Origin: Rubrivivax sp.
GTDB taxonomy: Bacteria; Pseudomonadota; Gammaproteobacteria; Burkholderiales; Burkholderiaceae_C
Direction of reading: 5' to 3'
Length of the DNA stretch: 39,337 nucleotides
NCBI GenBank assembly: GCA_022842825.1
Contig: JALHOU010000015.1
Span: 1-39,337, forward strand
Shown: piece by piece, positions 7,406-15,821 of the stretch
Numbering within the stretch: position 1 is the stretch's first letter
Layout of the letters: every line of letters begins with the position of its first letter
The notes under the pieces: generated by a model
Database searches by the model: none
Told to the model about the DNA's origin: nothing
Seen by the model: the letters and a program-made list of their open reading frames with translations, nothing else
Made by a program: the position numbers and the translations under genes

Positions 7406-8419
7406 CTAAAACGGCGGCAGGCCAGCCGCCGAAGCCGCGTTCTCGATCGGTACCGCAAAGCCGATGCCGATGAACGTGCGCTGCTCGTTGGGGTTGAGGA
7501 TGGCGGTGACGATGCCGACGACGGCACCGTCCATCGTGATGAGCGGCCCGCCGCTGTTGCCGGGGTTGGCGGCGGCGTCGAACTGGATCAGGTTGGTGAG
7601 CGTCTTGCCGCCATCGGGCGATCGGAACTCGCGCTTCAGGCCCGAGACGACGCCGTAACTTACCGAAGGGCCGATCCCGAATGGGAAGCCGGCGGCGATG
7701 ACGTGGTCGCCCGGCCGCAGGTCGCCGGTGCTGCGCATGGTGGCCGGCTCGAGCTCGGCCGGCGGCGTGGTCGCCTTCAGCACCGCGAGGTCGTTCTCGG
7801 GCATGGCGCCGACCATCGTCGCCTCGCTCTCCTCGCCGTTGTGGAAGCGCACGCGGATCTTCTTGGCGCCCCACACCACGTGCAGGTTGGTGAGGATGGT
7901 GCCGTTGGCGACGATGACGACGCCGCTGCCCAGGCTGCGGTCCATGGCCTTCTTCTCGGGCGCCGTCTCGCCGGTGTCGTCCTCGCTCATCAGCCCGACC
8001 ACGCGCACGAGCGAAGGGGCGACGGTCTCGAAGGCCTTCGTCGCCTGCGAGGGCAGTGGCTCCTTCTCGATCGACTCGCGCACGGCGGCGTCGATGTCGT
8101 CCTGGGTGATGACGCGCGGGGCGCGCATCTGCATCATGCCGGCGCTGACGAGGATGGCCAGCGCCGCGCCTCCCAGTCCCCACAGCGGACCTTGCCAGCG
8201 CTGCATGGCGGCGCGCAGGCGGGCGCGGCGGGGGCTGGATGGGGCGGTTGAAGGCGTCGTGCCGTCCGCGGCGCCGGCGCCCGCCATGCCCGGGCTGCCC
8301 GGATCCGCCGGTTCCGCAACCCTGATCGCGCCACCCGGCGGTGCCGGCAGCGGGACCAATCCCGGACCGATCTGCGCGCGTCGAGGGGAGCGGCTGTACA
8401 GCGGAGCCTTGGCTTTCAT
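7406..8419 (-). CDS. Membrane-anchored trypsin-like (S1C/HtrA-type) serine protease without PDZ
   Basis: From the ATG at 8419 this gives 337 residues. A basic, Pro/Gly/Ala-rich cytoplasmic head (1-75) is followed by one membrane segment (about 79-94, LWGLGGAALAILVSAG) and a periplasmic protease domain. The catalytic triad is intact: His180 (ILTNLHVV), Asp210 (PENDLAVLK) and Ser289 (NPGNSGGPL). The protein ends shortly after the protease core, so it lacks the PDZ domain of DegP/DegS. An alternative in-frame ATG at 8479 would add 20 residues (MRRRRRRGTV) and has a weak AAGGG upstream. The start is therefore uncertain. It is the first gene of the minus-strand run with MoxR, DUF58 and VWA, suggesting that the ATPase module regulates or assembles it (inference). 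Confidence 0.88.
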   Translation of the reverse strand: MKAKAPLYSRSPRRAQIGPGLVPLPAPPGGAIRVAEPADPGSPGMAGAGAADGTTPSTAPSSPRRARLRAAMQRWQGPLWGLGGAALAILVSAGMMQMRAPRVITQDDIDAAVRESIEKEPLPSQATKAFETVAPSLVRVVGLMSEDDTGETAPEKKAMDRSLGSGVVIVANGTILTNLHVVWGAKKIRVRFHNGEESEATMVGAMPENDLAVLKATTPPAELEPATMRSTGDLRPGDHVIAAGFPFGIGPSVSYGVVSGLKREFRSPDGGKTLTNLIQFDAAANPGNSGGPLITMDGAVVGIVTAILNPNEQRTFIGIGFAVPIENAASAAGLPPF

Positions 8420-8553
8420 GGGCGGCCGTCCGGCTTGGGGGATGGCGAACACGGTACCACGTCGGCGGCGGCGCCGCATGGCGCGGCCCTTGATTCGGGC
8501 CGCGTCGTCCCGGCGCGTGACACGCCGCCGGCCTGCGTCATGATGTGGGCCCC

Positions 8554-9414
8554 ATGCTGCCCGGCCCCTGGATCGACTCGCATTGCCACCTGGACGCGCC
8601 GGAGTTCGACGGCGACCGCGAGGCCGTGGTGGCGCGCGCCCGCGCCGCCGGCGTCGACCTGCTCGTGCTGCCGGCCGTGCGCGCGCGCGACTTCGAGGCG
8701 GTGCGGACCCTGGCGCGCAGGCACGGCACGGCCTATGCGCTCGGGCTGCACCCCCTGTACCTGGGCGAGGCCGGCGAAGGCGACCTCGACGCGCTTGCCG
8801 CGGCGCTGCACCGCCACCGCGATGACCCGCGGCTGGTGGCGGTGGGCGAGATCGGCCTCGATCACTTCGTGCCCGCCGACGACCCGCGCTTCGACCGCGC
8901 GCGCCAGGAGCGCTTCTACCTGGCGCAGCTGCGGCTGGCGCGCGAGCACGGGCTGCCGGTGATCCTGCACGTGCGGCGCTCGGCCGACGCGCTGCTGGCG
9001 GGACTCCACCGCATCGAGGTGGCGGGCGGCATCGCGCATGCGTTCAACGGCAGCGAGCAGCAGGCCCGGCGTTTCGGCGCCAAGGGTTTCCGGCTCGGTT
9101 TCGGCGGCGCGATGACGTTCGAGCGCGCCAATCAGATCCGGGGCCTGGCCGCCTCACTGCCCGAGGAGTTGCCGGTGCTGGAGACCGATGCACCCGACAT
9201 CCCGCCCTGGTGGCTTTACGCCAAGGCGCATGAACGCGCCGCCGGTGCGCCGCAGGGGCGCAACGAGCCGGCCGAGCTACCGCGCATCGCGGCCACGCTT
9301 GCCGAGTTGCGCGGCTGGACGCTCGCCGAGACGGCGCAGCGAACCTCGGCCAACGTGCATGCCGCGTTGCCGCGGTTGGCGCGGGCCGTACCGATCACGG
9401 CCGGCCGCCGCTGA
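8554..9414 (+). CDS. TatD family metal-dependent hydrolase (DNase)
   Basis: This 286-residue protein is a TIM-barrel amidohydrolase of the TatD family, which shows Mg-dependent 3'-5' DNase activity in studied members. Metal ligands are in place: HCH (His10 and His12, in WIDSHCHLD), Glu in AVGEIGLDHF, His in VILHVRRS, His in IAHAFNGS and Asp in LETDAPDIPPWW. The start is the ATG at 8554; a GTG at 8545 adds three residues. The gene is divergent from the protease gene (134 bp between the chosen starts) and its last 20 bp overlap the convergent PKD/Asp-box gene. No operon partner is seen. Confidence 0.9.
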   Translation: MLPGPWIDSHCHLDAPEFDGDREAVVARARAAGVDLLVLPAVRARDFEAVRTLARRHGTAYALGLHPLYLGEAGEGDLDALAAALHRHRDDPRLVAVGEIGLDHFVPADDPRFDRARQERFYLAQLRLAREHGLPVILHVRRSADALLAGLHRIEVAGGIAHAFNGSEQQARRFGAKGFRLGFGGAMTFERANQIRGLAASLPEELPVLETDAPDIPPWWLYAKAHERAAGAPQGRNEPAELPRIAATLAELRGWTLAETAQRTSANVHAALPRLARAVPITAGRR

Positions 9415-11749
9415 CGGTGGCCAGGGTGCCCCAGGCGCCCGCGACCCACCCGGTGGCGCGGTCGATGAAGAACACGTCCGAGGCGCCCGGCGCCCTCAGG
9501 TCGTCGGACCACGTCGTACCTCCGTCCCGTGTGCTCTGGACACCAAAGCTGCCTGCGACGACGAAATGATCGCGGTCGAACACATGCAGGCTCGATGCTC
9601 CAATTTGAGGCCCGCTCTGTACCCAGGTGGCGCCGCTGTCCCGCGACAGCCGGGTTTCACGGGCGCGTGCGTCGATGCCGATGACCACGCTCGGGTCGGC
9701 GATCTCCACGCTCACCAAGGGCACCGCCAAGCGGAAGGTCCAATTGAGCCCGCCGTCGGCCGTGGTCCACACCCCATCCGGCGTGGCGACGATGCCCACG
9801 TCGCGGTTGACGAAGGCAACGCTGGCGAACACGCCCCAAGAGATGGCGCGGGCGGCCGGGAAAGGCTTCGGGTCGACCCAGCTCATGCCGCCATCGTCTG
9901 TGCGATGCAGCAGAACCGCTGTCTCGCTATCCGCTTGGAGCGTGAGCAGCCAGCCGCGCTGGGCATCGACGAAGTGGGCACCGAGAACCCGTCCCATCGT
10001 GCTCGCTTGCCACGTCAGGCCCCCATCACGGCTGGTCCGAAGCGTGGGGTACGAGATCATCCAGCCGAGCGCGCCATCGCGCGTGAAGCGAATGTCCCTT
10101 GCCGCGGCGACCGGCAGCGGGCAGACCTGCAGCCGATCGGCGGCGTCCGGCTTGCACAACCTGCGCGCATCGAGCGAGGCGCTCTTGGCCAGCGTCGAGC
10201 CGCCCAGGACTTCTTCCGTCCATTGCCGGCCGCCGTCCGCCGTGCGCAGCAGCGTGCCGGCCGTGGTGACGCCAAGGCCACGCCGCCGATCGGTGAACCA
10301 GATCGCGCTCGGGGCGCGCGTGCCGGTCCCCACGGGGGACACGCGGCGCCAGGTGCCGCCGTTGTCGTCGCTCACGAAGTTCACGCTCACGGAGCCGCTG
10401 CGCAACACGAGCCGTGATGCCGCGGGCATCTCCACGTCCTCCTCCCACGTCGGCGCCATGTCTGCCGGCAGGGGCATCGCGTCGAAGCTGCGGCCTGCGT
10501 CGAGCGACAGGAGCGGCGGACAGGCGCCGTCAGCGCACCACGTCGCGACGCGATCGCCCGCCCGGTCGATGGCCAGGAAGTGCCGAACCGGCGCGGGTAC
10601 GGCGGACTCGACGGTCGTGTGCGTCCAGGTGGCGCCACCGTCGCGCGTCAGGTAGAGCTCGTAGCTCCGCGGGCCGAATTCCTCGCTCCCGTAGGCAAGA
10701 ACCGCCGCCACACCGCCGGGGCTTACCGCCAGCGCCTCCAGGCGCGGCATCCAGGTTCGCGGGTAGGGAACCACCACTTCCGTCCAAGTGACACCTGCGT
10801 CCAGGCTGCGCCGCAGCTTCCTGCCGCCCACTTCCGCGCACCACAGGTCGAACGCGCCGGCCATCTCGAGCACGCCGCAGTCGGCCGGCAGGTCGACCTT
10901 CGGCAACTCGACCCACGTCCTGCCTTGGTCGCGGCTGAGAAAGCGACCAATGCGCGAGGACCTCTTCGAATAAAGCAGGTGGTCGTCTTCGACCCGCCAG
11001 AGGCTGCGCGGCGCCGCCGCTTCGACCGTGCTGAGAGCCAGCTGCCAGGTGCGGCCGGCATCGGTCGTGCGGTAGAGCGCGCTCGTGTTCGACGGATAGG
11101 TGGGGTAGGGGGGTGGCGTCTCGACGACCGCCAGGCCCGTGCTCGCGTCGGCGAACAGCAGGTCCACGAACACGAGGCGCGGTTCGATGTGGACCTTCGT
11201 CCAGTCCACGCCACCGTTGCCGGAGACGAGGAAGCCTTCGTCCCCACCCCAGGCCTGGCTCGTTTGCCCTCCCAGGTGCCGCATACCCCGAACGTTCAGC
11301 CCCTGAGGCCGCGGCTGCACCCAGCACCAGCCGCGCTCGCCGGGTTCGCTGCAGATCAGCCCCCCCTGCACGAGCGCGAGGTCGCGCACCTCGAGCGTGA
11401 AGCCGGAGCTCACGCTGCGGCCCTCTGCGTCGCTCACATGCAGCTGAACGTGATAGGTGCCAGCGGCGGCGTACAGGTGCGTTGGCTGCGCCTGGTCGCT
11501 CGCTTGGCCGTCGCCGAACTCCCAGCGGTAGGCCAGCGTGGCCTGCGGGTCGGGCACGTCGTGCGTGAAGCTCACCGGCTTGGCCAGGTCAGCCACGCCG
11601 GGCTCGGTGGCGCTTGCCTGCACCGCAGAGGGCAGCGGAACTTGGTCGCTGCCGCCTCCGCCGCCGCCGCAGGTGGCCAAGACCAAGGCGGCGGCCAGCA
11701 AGGCGCCCCGCCACCATGGGCTCAGTCTCGGAGAGGGCCTGCGTGACAT
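9395..11749 (-). CDS. Lipoprotein with PKD domain and Asp-box (BNR) repeats
   Basis: This 784-residue protein has a lipoprotein signal: basic start, hydrophobic GALLAAALVLATC, lipobox with Cys27, then a polyglycine spacer. A PKD-like domain follows at about 45-125 (YRWEFGDGQ, GTYHVQLHVSDAEG). The remainder is built from at least ten Asp-box motifs of the S-x-D-x-G-x-T-W type, for example TTDAGRTW, SRDQGRTW, SLDAGVTW, TRDGGATW, SDDNGGTW, SRDGGLTW, SRDSGATW and TRDGGTTW. Such repeats form sialidase/YCF48-like beta-propellers, here probably two. No catalytic sialidase residues are evident, so a binding or scaffold role at the outer membrane is more likely. The ATG at 11749 has GAAGGAG seven bases upstream. 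The gene stands alone between convergent TatD and divergent glycosylase genes. Confidence 0.85.
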   Translation of the reverse strand: MSRRPSPRLSPWWRGALLAAALVLATCGGGGGGSDQVPLPSAVQASATEPGVADLAKPVSFTHDVPDPQATLAYRWEFGDGQASDQAQPTHLYAAAGTYHVQLHVSDAEGRSVSSGFTLEVRDLALVQGGLICSEPGERGWCWVQPRPQGLNVRGMRHLGGQTSQAWGGDEGFLVSGNGGVDWTKVHIEPRLVFVDLLFADASTGLAVVETPPPYPTYPSNTSALYRTTDAGRTWQLALSTVEAAAPRSLWRVEDDHLLYSKRSSRIGRFLSRDQGRTWVELPKVDLPADCGVLEMAGAFDLWCAEVGGRKLRRSLDAGVTWTEVVVPYPRTWMPRLEALAVSPGGVAAVLAYGSEEFGPRSYELYLTRDGGATWTHTTVESAVPAPVRHFLAIDRAGDRVATWCADGACPPLLSLDAGRSFDAMPLPADMAPTWEEDVEMPAASRLVLRSGSVSVNFVSDDNGGTWRRVSPVGTGTRAPSAIWFTDRRRGLGVTTAGTLLRTADGGRQWTEEVLGGSTLAKSASLDARRLCKPDAADRLQVCPLPVAAARDIRFTRDGALGWMISYPTLRTSRDGGLTWQASTMGRVLGAHFVDAQRGWLLTLQADSETAVLLHRTDDGGMSWVDPKPFPAARAISWGVFASVAFVNRDVGIVATPDGVWTTADGGLNWTFRLAVPLVSVEIADPSVVIGIDARARETRLSRDSGATWVQSGPQIGASSLHVFDRDHFVVAGSFGVQSTRDGGTTWSDDLRAPGASDVFFIDRATGWVAGAWGTLATVSGGRP

Positions 11750-12031
11750 CGCTTCTCCTTCAGCCCCAGGTCCATCGACTACCTCCCTAGGCGCGATGAA
11801 GAATTGTCCTCCGCGCGCGGCAGCGCTGCATGCTGGGACACCCAGATGCAGGTAACGACTTGTCGGGCGGAACGGCCGGGGCTCGCAGGCCGCGTCCGGT
11901 TGGTGCCGCGCTGGTTCATCATTGGCGTTCATGTGGAAGGCGCTACGGGCAAGGGCAACGGCGACGGCAGGGGCGCCTGGGTGGCGCGCGTCTCGCGGCG
12001 TTCGGGCGGCCGGCCGTGGCGAGCCTGCGCG
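11750..12031. other. Spacer between divergent genes
   Basis: These 282 bp separate the PKD/Asp-box lipoprotein and the deoxyinosine glycosylase. Frames crossing it show no recognisable protein. It must hold both promoters, but I cannot place them with confidence. The GAAGGAG ribosome binding site of the minus-strand lipoprotein lies near 11755. Confidence 0.4.
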
Positions 12032-12535
12032 ATGAGGATCGGCGCGCGCCTCCTGGGCCTGCCCCCCGTGCTCGCCCGCCACACCCGCTGCCTGGTGCTG
12101 GGCAGCTTCCCCGGCGCAGCTTCGCTCGCGGCGCAGCTGTACTACGGCCATCCGCGCAACCACTTCTGGCCGCTGCTTTCCGCCATCTGGCAGATGGACC
12201 TCGTCGCCATGCCCTACCCGCGGCGCCTCGCCGAGGTGCGCCGCCGTGGCCTCGGCATCTGGGATGCCTATGCGAGCTGCCAACGCGCGGGCAGCCTCGA
12301 TTCGGCCATCGAGGCGGCGGAGCTGAACGACTTCGCGTGGCTTCTGCGGCGCGCACCGGCCGTGCGGCTGGTGCTGCACAACGGCGGCGAGTCGGCACGT
12401 GTCGCCCGTGCCATCGAAGCGCTCGGCCTGCCCACGCGCCGGCTGCCCTCGACGAGCCCGGCCAATGCAAGCTGGTCGTTCGAGCGCAAGCTGAGCGCGT
12501 GGCGCGACGCGTTCGTGGCCGGAGGCGTCGCATGA
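12032..12535 (+). CDS. DNA-deoxyinosine glycosylase (uracil-DNA glycosylase superfamily)
   Basis: This 167-residue protein has the family-defining block LVLGSFPGAASLAAQLYYGH followed by PRNHFWPLLS, and GLGIWDAYASCQRAGSLD. A C-terminal LPSTSPANASWSFERKLSAW matches the second active-site loop. These enzymes remove hypoxanthine (deaminated adenine) from DNA as the first step of base excision repair. The ATG at 12032 is preferred because homology begins about 20 residues later and the upstream frame (to 11804) looks non-coding; its ribosome binding site is weak. The stop overlaps the next start (ATGA, 12532-12535), so it is translated with the spermidine-synthase-like gene. Confidence 0.88.
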   Translation: MRIGARLLGLPPVLARHTRCLVLGSFPGAASLAAQLYYGHPRNHFWPLLSAIWQMDLVAMPYPRRLAEVRRRGLGIWDAYASCQRAGSLDSAIEAAELNDFAWLLRRAPAVRLVLHNGGESARVARAIEALGLPTRRLPSTSPANASWSFERKLSAWRDAFVAGGVA

Positions 12536-13344
12536 AGCGCACGCCCCAGGCGCTGCCGGAAGTGACACTGTCGGAGTACGACGGTGTGCGCTACCTGCAC
12601 CTCGGCTCGCCGTGGGTGCAGGGGGCCATGCGCATCAAGAAGCCGCAGGTGGTGGAGCTGCTTTACGTGCAGCGCATGCTGGCAAGCCTGCTGTGGCTGT
12701 CCGGCGAGGCGCTGGGCGAGGGCCGCGCCGTGCAGCTCGGGCTCGGAGCGGGTGCGATCACGCGCTTTACCGCCCAGGCGCTGCGCATGCCCACCACCGT
12801 GGTGGAGATCAACCGCGGCGTCGTCGAGGCCAACGCGCGCTGGTTCCACCTGCCGGCCGATGCCGAGGTGGTGGTGGGCGACGCCGCCGACTGGCTGGCG
12901 CAGGCCGAGGAAGGCAGCGTGCGGCTGCTGCACGTGGACCTGTACGACCAGGACGCGGCCGCGCCGGTGCTCGACGACGCGCCGTTCTATGCCGCCTGCC
13001 GGCGCGTGCTGGCGCGAACTGGCGGGCTCTTCAGCGTCAATTTGTTCGGTCGACACGCGAGTTTTGCGCGCAGCATCGCGCTCGTGGCGCAAGCCTTCGG
13101 TGCGGACCAGGTGTGGAGCCTCACGCCCACGCGCGAGGGCAACACGGTCGTAGTGGCCGGGCGCGGCGTGGTCGTGCCCGGGCGCGACGAGCTGGCTGCG
13201 CGCGCGGCGGCCATCGAGCGGCGCTTCGGCGCGCTCGGCCTGCCGGCGCGCAAGTGGCTGCGAATGGTTCGCCCGTACTCACCGATGGTCACACCGCCAC
13301 CCGCAACCCACGCCTCGGCGCGTGAACTGCCGCCGCCCGCCTGA
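12532..13344 (+). CDS. Spermidine synthase-like (SpeE-fold) protein
   Basis: This 270-residue protein has a Rossmann methyltransferase/aminopropyltransferase fold: a glycine-rich loop VQLGLGAGAITRF, an acidic end of strand 2 in TVVEINRGVV, VVVGDAADWL and LLHVDLYDQDA. True spermidine synthases have paired aspartates for the polyamine; here only parts are recognisable. The short N-terminal beta domain (EYDGVRYLHLGSPWVQGAM) resembles SpeE. It is best called spermidine-synthase-like, since many bacterial relatives have no proven polyamine activity. It overlaps the glycosylase gene by 4 bp and lies 32 bp before the GspE-like ATPase gene. The last 20 residues are Pro/Ala-rich. Confidence 0.8.
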   Translation: MKRTPQALPEVTLSEYDGVRYLHLGSPWVQGAMRIKKPQVVELLYVQRMLASLLWLSGEALGEGRAVQLGLGAGAITRFTAQALRMPTTVVEINRGVVEANARWFHLPADAEVVVGDAADWLAQAEEGSVRLLHVDLYDQDAAAPVLDDAPFYAACRRVLARTGGLFSVNLFGRHASFARSIALVAQAFGADQVWSLTPTREGNTVVVAGRGVVVPGRDELAARAAAIERRFGALGLPARKWLRMVRPYSPMVTPPPATHASARELPPPA

Positions 13345-13376
13345 GCTCCCCTCGCCGCAGAATCCGCCTCCACCCG

Positions 13377-15221
13377 ATGCCCGCCGACATGTCGACGACC
13401 CACTCCCGCAAGACCGCCGAGCGCGCGCCCGAGACCTCCGGCCCGGTGCTGACCGCCATGCCCAAGGGCCGCCTCGACTGGCGCCAGCTGCTCGACTGGC
13501 TGCGCGACGACGGTCTTGTCGGCGGCGAGGACGCCGAGCGCCTGGCGCGCCGCTTCGGCGCCGGCAGCTCCAGCCTGCATGCGCTCGTGCGGCTCGGCGG
13601 CGCCGGTCTCGCGCGCCGCGGCACGCAGCGGCCGCTGGACACCGAGGCGCTGACCGAGTGGCTGGCCGGTCGCATCGGCCGCCCGTTCTTCCGCATCGAC
13701 CCGCTGAAGGTCGACTTCGGCCGCCTCGCCGACGTGATGAGCGTGCAGTACGCGCAGCTGCGCCACGCGCTGCCGGTGGCGAGCAACGCCACCGAAGTGA
13801 CGATTGCCACCGCCGAGCCCTTCGACACCGCCTGGGTGACCGAGATCGAAGCGCACACGCGCAAGCGCGTCAACCTCGTGCTCGCGCACCCCGAGGACCT
13901 GCGCCGCTACACGACCGAGTTCTATGCGCTGACGCGCAGCGTGCGCGCCGCCGCCAAGAGCGGCGAGGTGGCCACGGCGGCCAGCTTCGAGCAGCTCGTC
14001 GAGCTGGGCCGCAGCAACAAGCAGCTCGACGCCAACGACCAGGGCGTGGTGCAGGTGGTCGACTGGCTGTGGCAGTACGCCTTCGACCAGCGCGCCAGCG
14101 ACATCCACCTCGAACCGCGCCGCGACATGGGCGCCATCCGCTTCCGCATCGACGGCGTGCTGCACACCGTCTATCAGGTGCCGCTGACGGTGATGGGCGC
14201 GATGACGGCGCGCATCAAGCTGCTCGGCCGCATGGACGTGGTCGAGAAGCGCCGGCCGCTGGACGGGCGCATCAAGACGGTGCGCCCGGCCACCGAGACG
14301 GAGAAGGGCGGCGAGGTCGAGATGCGCCTGTCGACCTTGCCCACCGCCTTCGGCGAGAAGATGGTGATGCGCATCTTCGATCCTGAAGCGGCGATGAAGA
14401 CCATCGATGGCCTCGGCTTCGCCGAGCACGAGGCCGAGGCCTGGGGCCAGCTGATCCAGCGCCCGCACGGCATCATCCTCGTCACCGGCCCCACCGGCAG
14501 CGGCAAGACGACGACGCTGTACAGCACGCTCAAGCGCCTCGCCACTGACGAGGTGAACGTCTGCACCGTCGAGGACCCGATCGAGATGATCGAGCCGGCG
14601 TTCAACCAGACGCAGGTGCAGACGGCGCTCGACTTCGGCTTCGCCGAGGGCCTGCGGGCGCTGATGCGGCAGGACCCCGACATCATCATGGTCGGTGAGA
14701 TCCGCGACCTCGCCACGGCCGAGATGGCCATTCAGGCGGCGCTCACCGGCCACCTCGTCTTCAGCACGCTGCATACGAACGATGCGGTGGGCGCGGTGAC
14801 GCGCCTGGCGGACCTCGGCGTGCCGGGCTACCTCATCGCCGCCACGGTGGTCGGCGTGCTCGCGCAGCGCCTGGCGCGCACGTTGTGCCCGGCCTGCAAG
14901 CAGCGCGACGACACCACCACGCGCGAGGCGCTGGACGAGATGGTGCGGCCCTGGCGCATCTCGGGCGGGGTGCGTCCCTACCGGCCCGTGGGCTGCCTCG
15001 AATGCCGCAACACGGGCTACCGCGGCCGCGCGGGCCTGTACGAACTGCTGGTGATGAGCGAGACTCTGCGCCGGCACATCCACCCCACCCTCGACGCCCC
15101 CGCGCTGGCCAAGCAGGCAGTGAAGGAGGGCATGCGTCCGCTGCGACTGGCCGGTGCCATGCGCGTGGCCGAAGGCGTGACCACCATCGAGGAAGTGCTG
15201 CGCGCCACGCCGATGCTCTAG
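13377..15221 (+). CDS. GspE/PilB-type secretion or pilus ATPase
   Basis: This 614-residue ATPase powers pseudopilus or pilus assembly in type II secretion or type IV pilus machines. An N-terminal MshEN/T2SSE_N-like region (about 35-170) precedes the ATPase core: ASDIHLEP, Walker A GPTGSGKT (371-378), the Asp box in CTVEDPIE, Walker B MRQDPDIIMVGEIRD and the His box STLHTNDAVGAVTRL. A zinc-binding tetracysteine is intact: CPAC (504, 507) and CLEC (540, 543). The start may be the ATG at 13377 or at 13389; neither has a clear ribosome binding site. It is an orphan here: no GspF/PilC, pseudopilin or prepilin peptidase genes flank it, so partners must lie elsewhere. All catalytic motifs are present. 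Confidence 0.92.
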   Translation: MPADMSTTHSRKTAERAPETSGPVLTAMPKGRLDWRQLLDWLRDDGLVGGEDAERLARRFGAGSSSLHALVRLGGAGLARRGTQRPLDTEALTEWLAGRIGRPFFRIDPLKVDFGRLADVMSVQYAQLRHALPVASNATEVTIATAEPFDTAWVTEIEAHTRKRVNLVLAHPEDLRRYTTEFYALTRSVRAAAKSGEVATAASFEQLVELGRSNKQLDANDQGVVQVVDWLWQYAFDQRASDIHLEPRRDMGAIRFRIDGVLHTVYQVPLTVMGAMTARIKLLGRMDVVEKRRPLDGRIKTVRPATETEKGGEVEMRLSTLPTAFGEKMVMRIFDPEAAMKTIDGLGFAEHEAEAWGQLIQRPHGIILVTGPTGSGKTTTLYSTLKRLATDEVNVCTVEDPIEMIEPAFNQTQVQTALDFGFAEGLRALMRQDPDIIMVGEIRDLATAEMAIQAALTGHLVFSTLHTNDAVGAVTRLADLGVPGYLIAATVVGVLAQRLARTLCPACKQRDDTTTREALDEMVRPWRISGGVRPYRPVGCLECRNTGYRGRAGLYELLVMSETLRRHIHPTLDAPALAKQAVKEGMRPLRLAGAMRVAEGVTTIEEVLRATPML

Positions 15222-15295
15222 AGGGGAGCGCGCGGCCGTTTGCGGCCCGCTGCCCTTACGTGGAAACCACAGCGGAGAACCGAGAGGCCGGTTCC

Positions 15296-15301
15296 TAGAA
15301 T
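15296..15301 (+). promoter_or_regulatory. Candidate -10 element upstream of tctB
   Basis: TAGAAT lies 42 bp before the TTG start at 15344, in the 122-bp gap after the ATPase gene. It matches five of six bases of the sigma-70 -10 box. No convincing -35 box is seen 16-18 bp upstream, so the call is weak. Confidence 0.25.
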
Positions 15302-15330
15302 CGCGCGTCGATCGCCCGAGCGGAGCGGTT

Positions 15331-15337
15331 GGAGGAG
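15331..15337 (+). promoter_or_regulatory. Ribosome binding site that sets a TTG start for tctB
   Basis: GGAGGAG ends six bases before the TTG at 15344. A longer frame beginning at a TTG at 15329 would place this site inside the gene, so 15344 is the better start. Confidence 0.7.
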
Positions 15338-15343
15338 ACGCGC

Positions 15344-15808
15344 TTGAAGATCAAGAGTGAAAAAGACTTCTGGGCCGGCTTGATGTTCCTGATCACCGGC
15401 ATCGGGTTCGCATGGGGCGCCACGGCCTACAGCTTCGGCAGCTCGGCGCGCCCGGGCCCAGGGTACTTCCCATTCGGCCTGGGCATCCTGCTCGCGCTGC
15501 TCGGCGCGTTCCTGCTGTTCGAGGCACTCACCATCGAGGTCGAGGGCGGCGAGAAGGTCGGCGGCTGGCCGGTCAAGCAAGGCGGCATCATCCTCGCCGC
15601 GGTCGTGCTGTTCGGCCTGTTGCTGCCCAAGCTCGGCATGGCGATCACGCTGCCGGTGCTGATCATCGTCTCGAGCATGGCCAGCGGCGAGTTCAACTGG
15701 AAGGAGGTGGCGCTGAACACGATCATCCTGACGGTGGGCTCGTGGGGCATCTTCATCAAGGGCCTGGGCCTGACGATCCCGCTGTGGCCCACCTTCATCA
15801 AGTCTTGA
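15344..15808 (+). CDS. tctB: Tripartite tricarboxylate transporter small membrane subunit TctB
   Basis: This 154-residue protein has about four membrane segments: FWAGLMFLITGIGFAWG, GYFPFGLGILLALLGAFLLF, GGIILAAVVLFGLLLP and ITLPVLIIVSSMA. The PGPGYFPFGLG motif is typical of TctB. It is the small membrane component of the TTT family, which imports citrate and related carboxylates or aromatic acids using a periplasmic binding protein. Translation starts at a TTG placed by the GGAGGAG at 15331-15337. The tctA start follows 13 bp after its stop, so the two form an operon. The substrate cannot be told from these subunits. Confidence 0.9.
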   Translation: MKIKSEKDFWAGLMFLITGIGFAWGATAYSFGSSARPGPGYFPFGLGILLALLGAFLLFEALTIEVEGGEKVGGWPVKQGGIILAAVVLFGLLLPKLGMAITLPVLIIVSSMASGEFNWKEVALNTIILTVGSWGIFIKGLGLTIPLWPTFIKS

Positions 15809-15821
15809 GCAGGAGCACCGA

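Noticed and set aside
5322-8183. 953-codon minus-strand frame across the MoxR and DUF58 genes
   Set aside because: It is out of frame with the MoxR, DUF58 and protease motifs on the same strand and is Arg/Ala/Pro-rich. It is a GC-driven shadow.
12987-15083. 698-codon minus-strand frame opposite the GspE/PilB gene
   Set aside because: His/Arg/Ala-rich shadow of a gene whose catalytic motifs are all on the plus strand.
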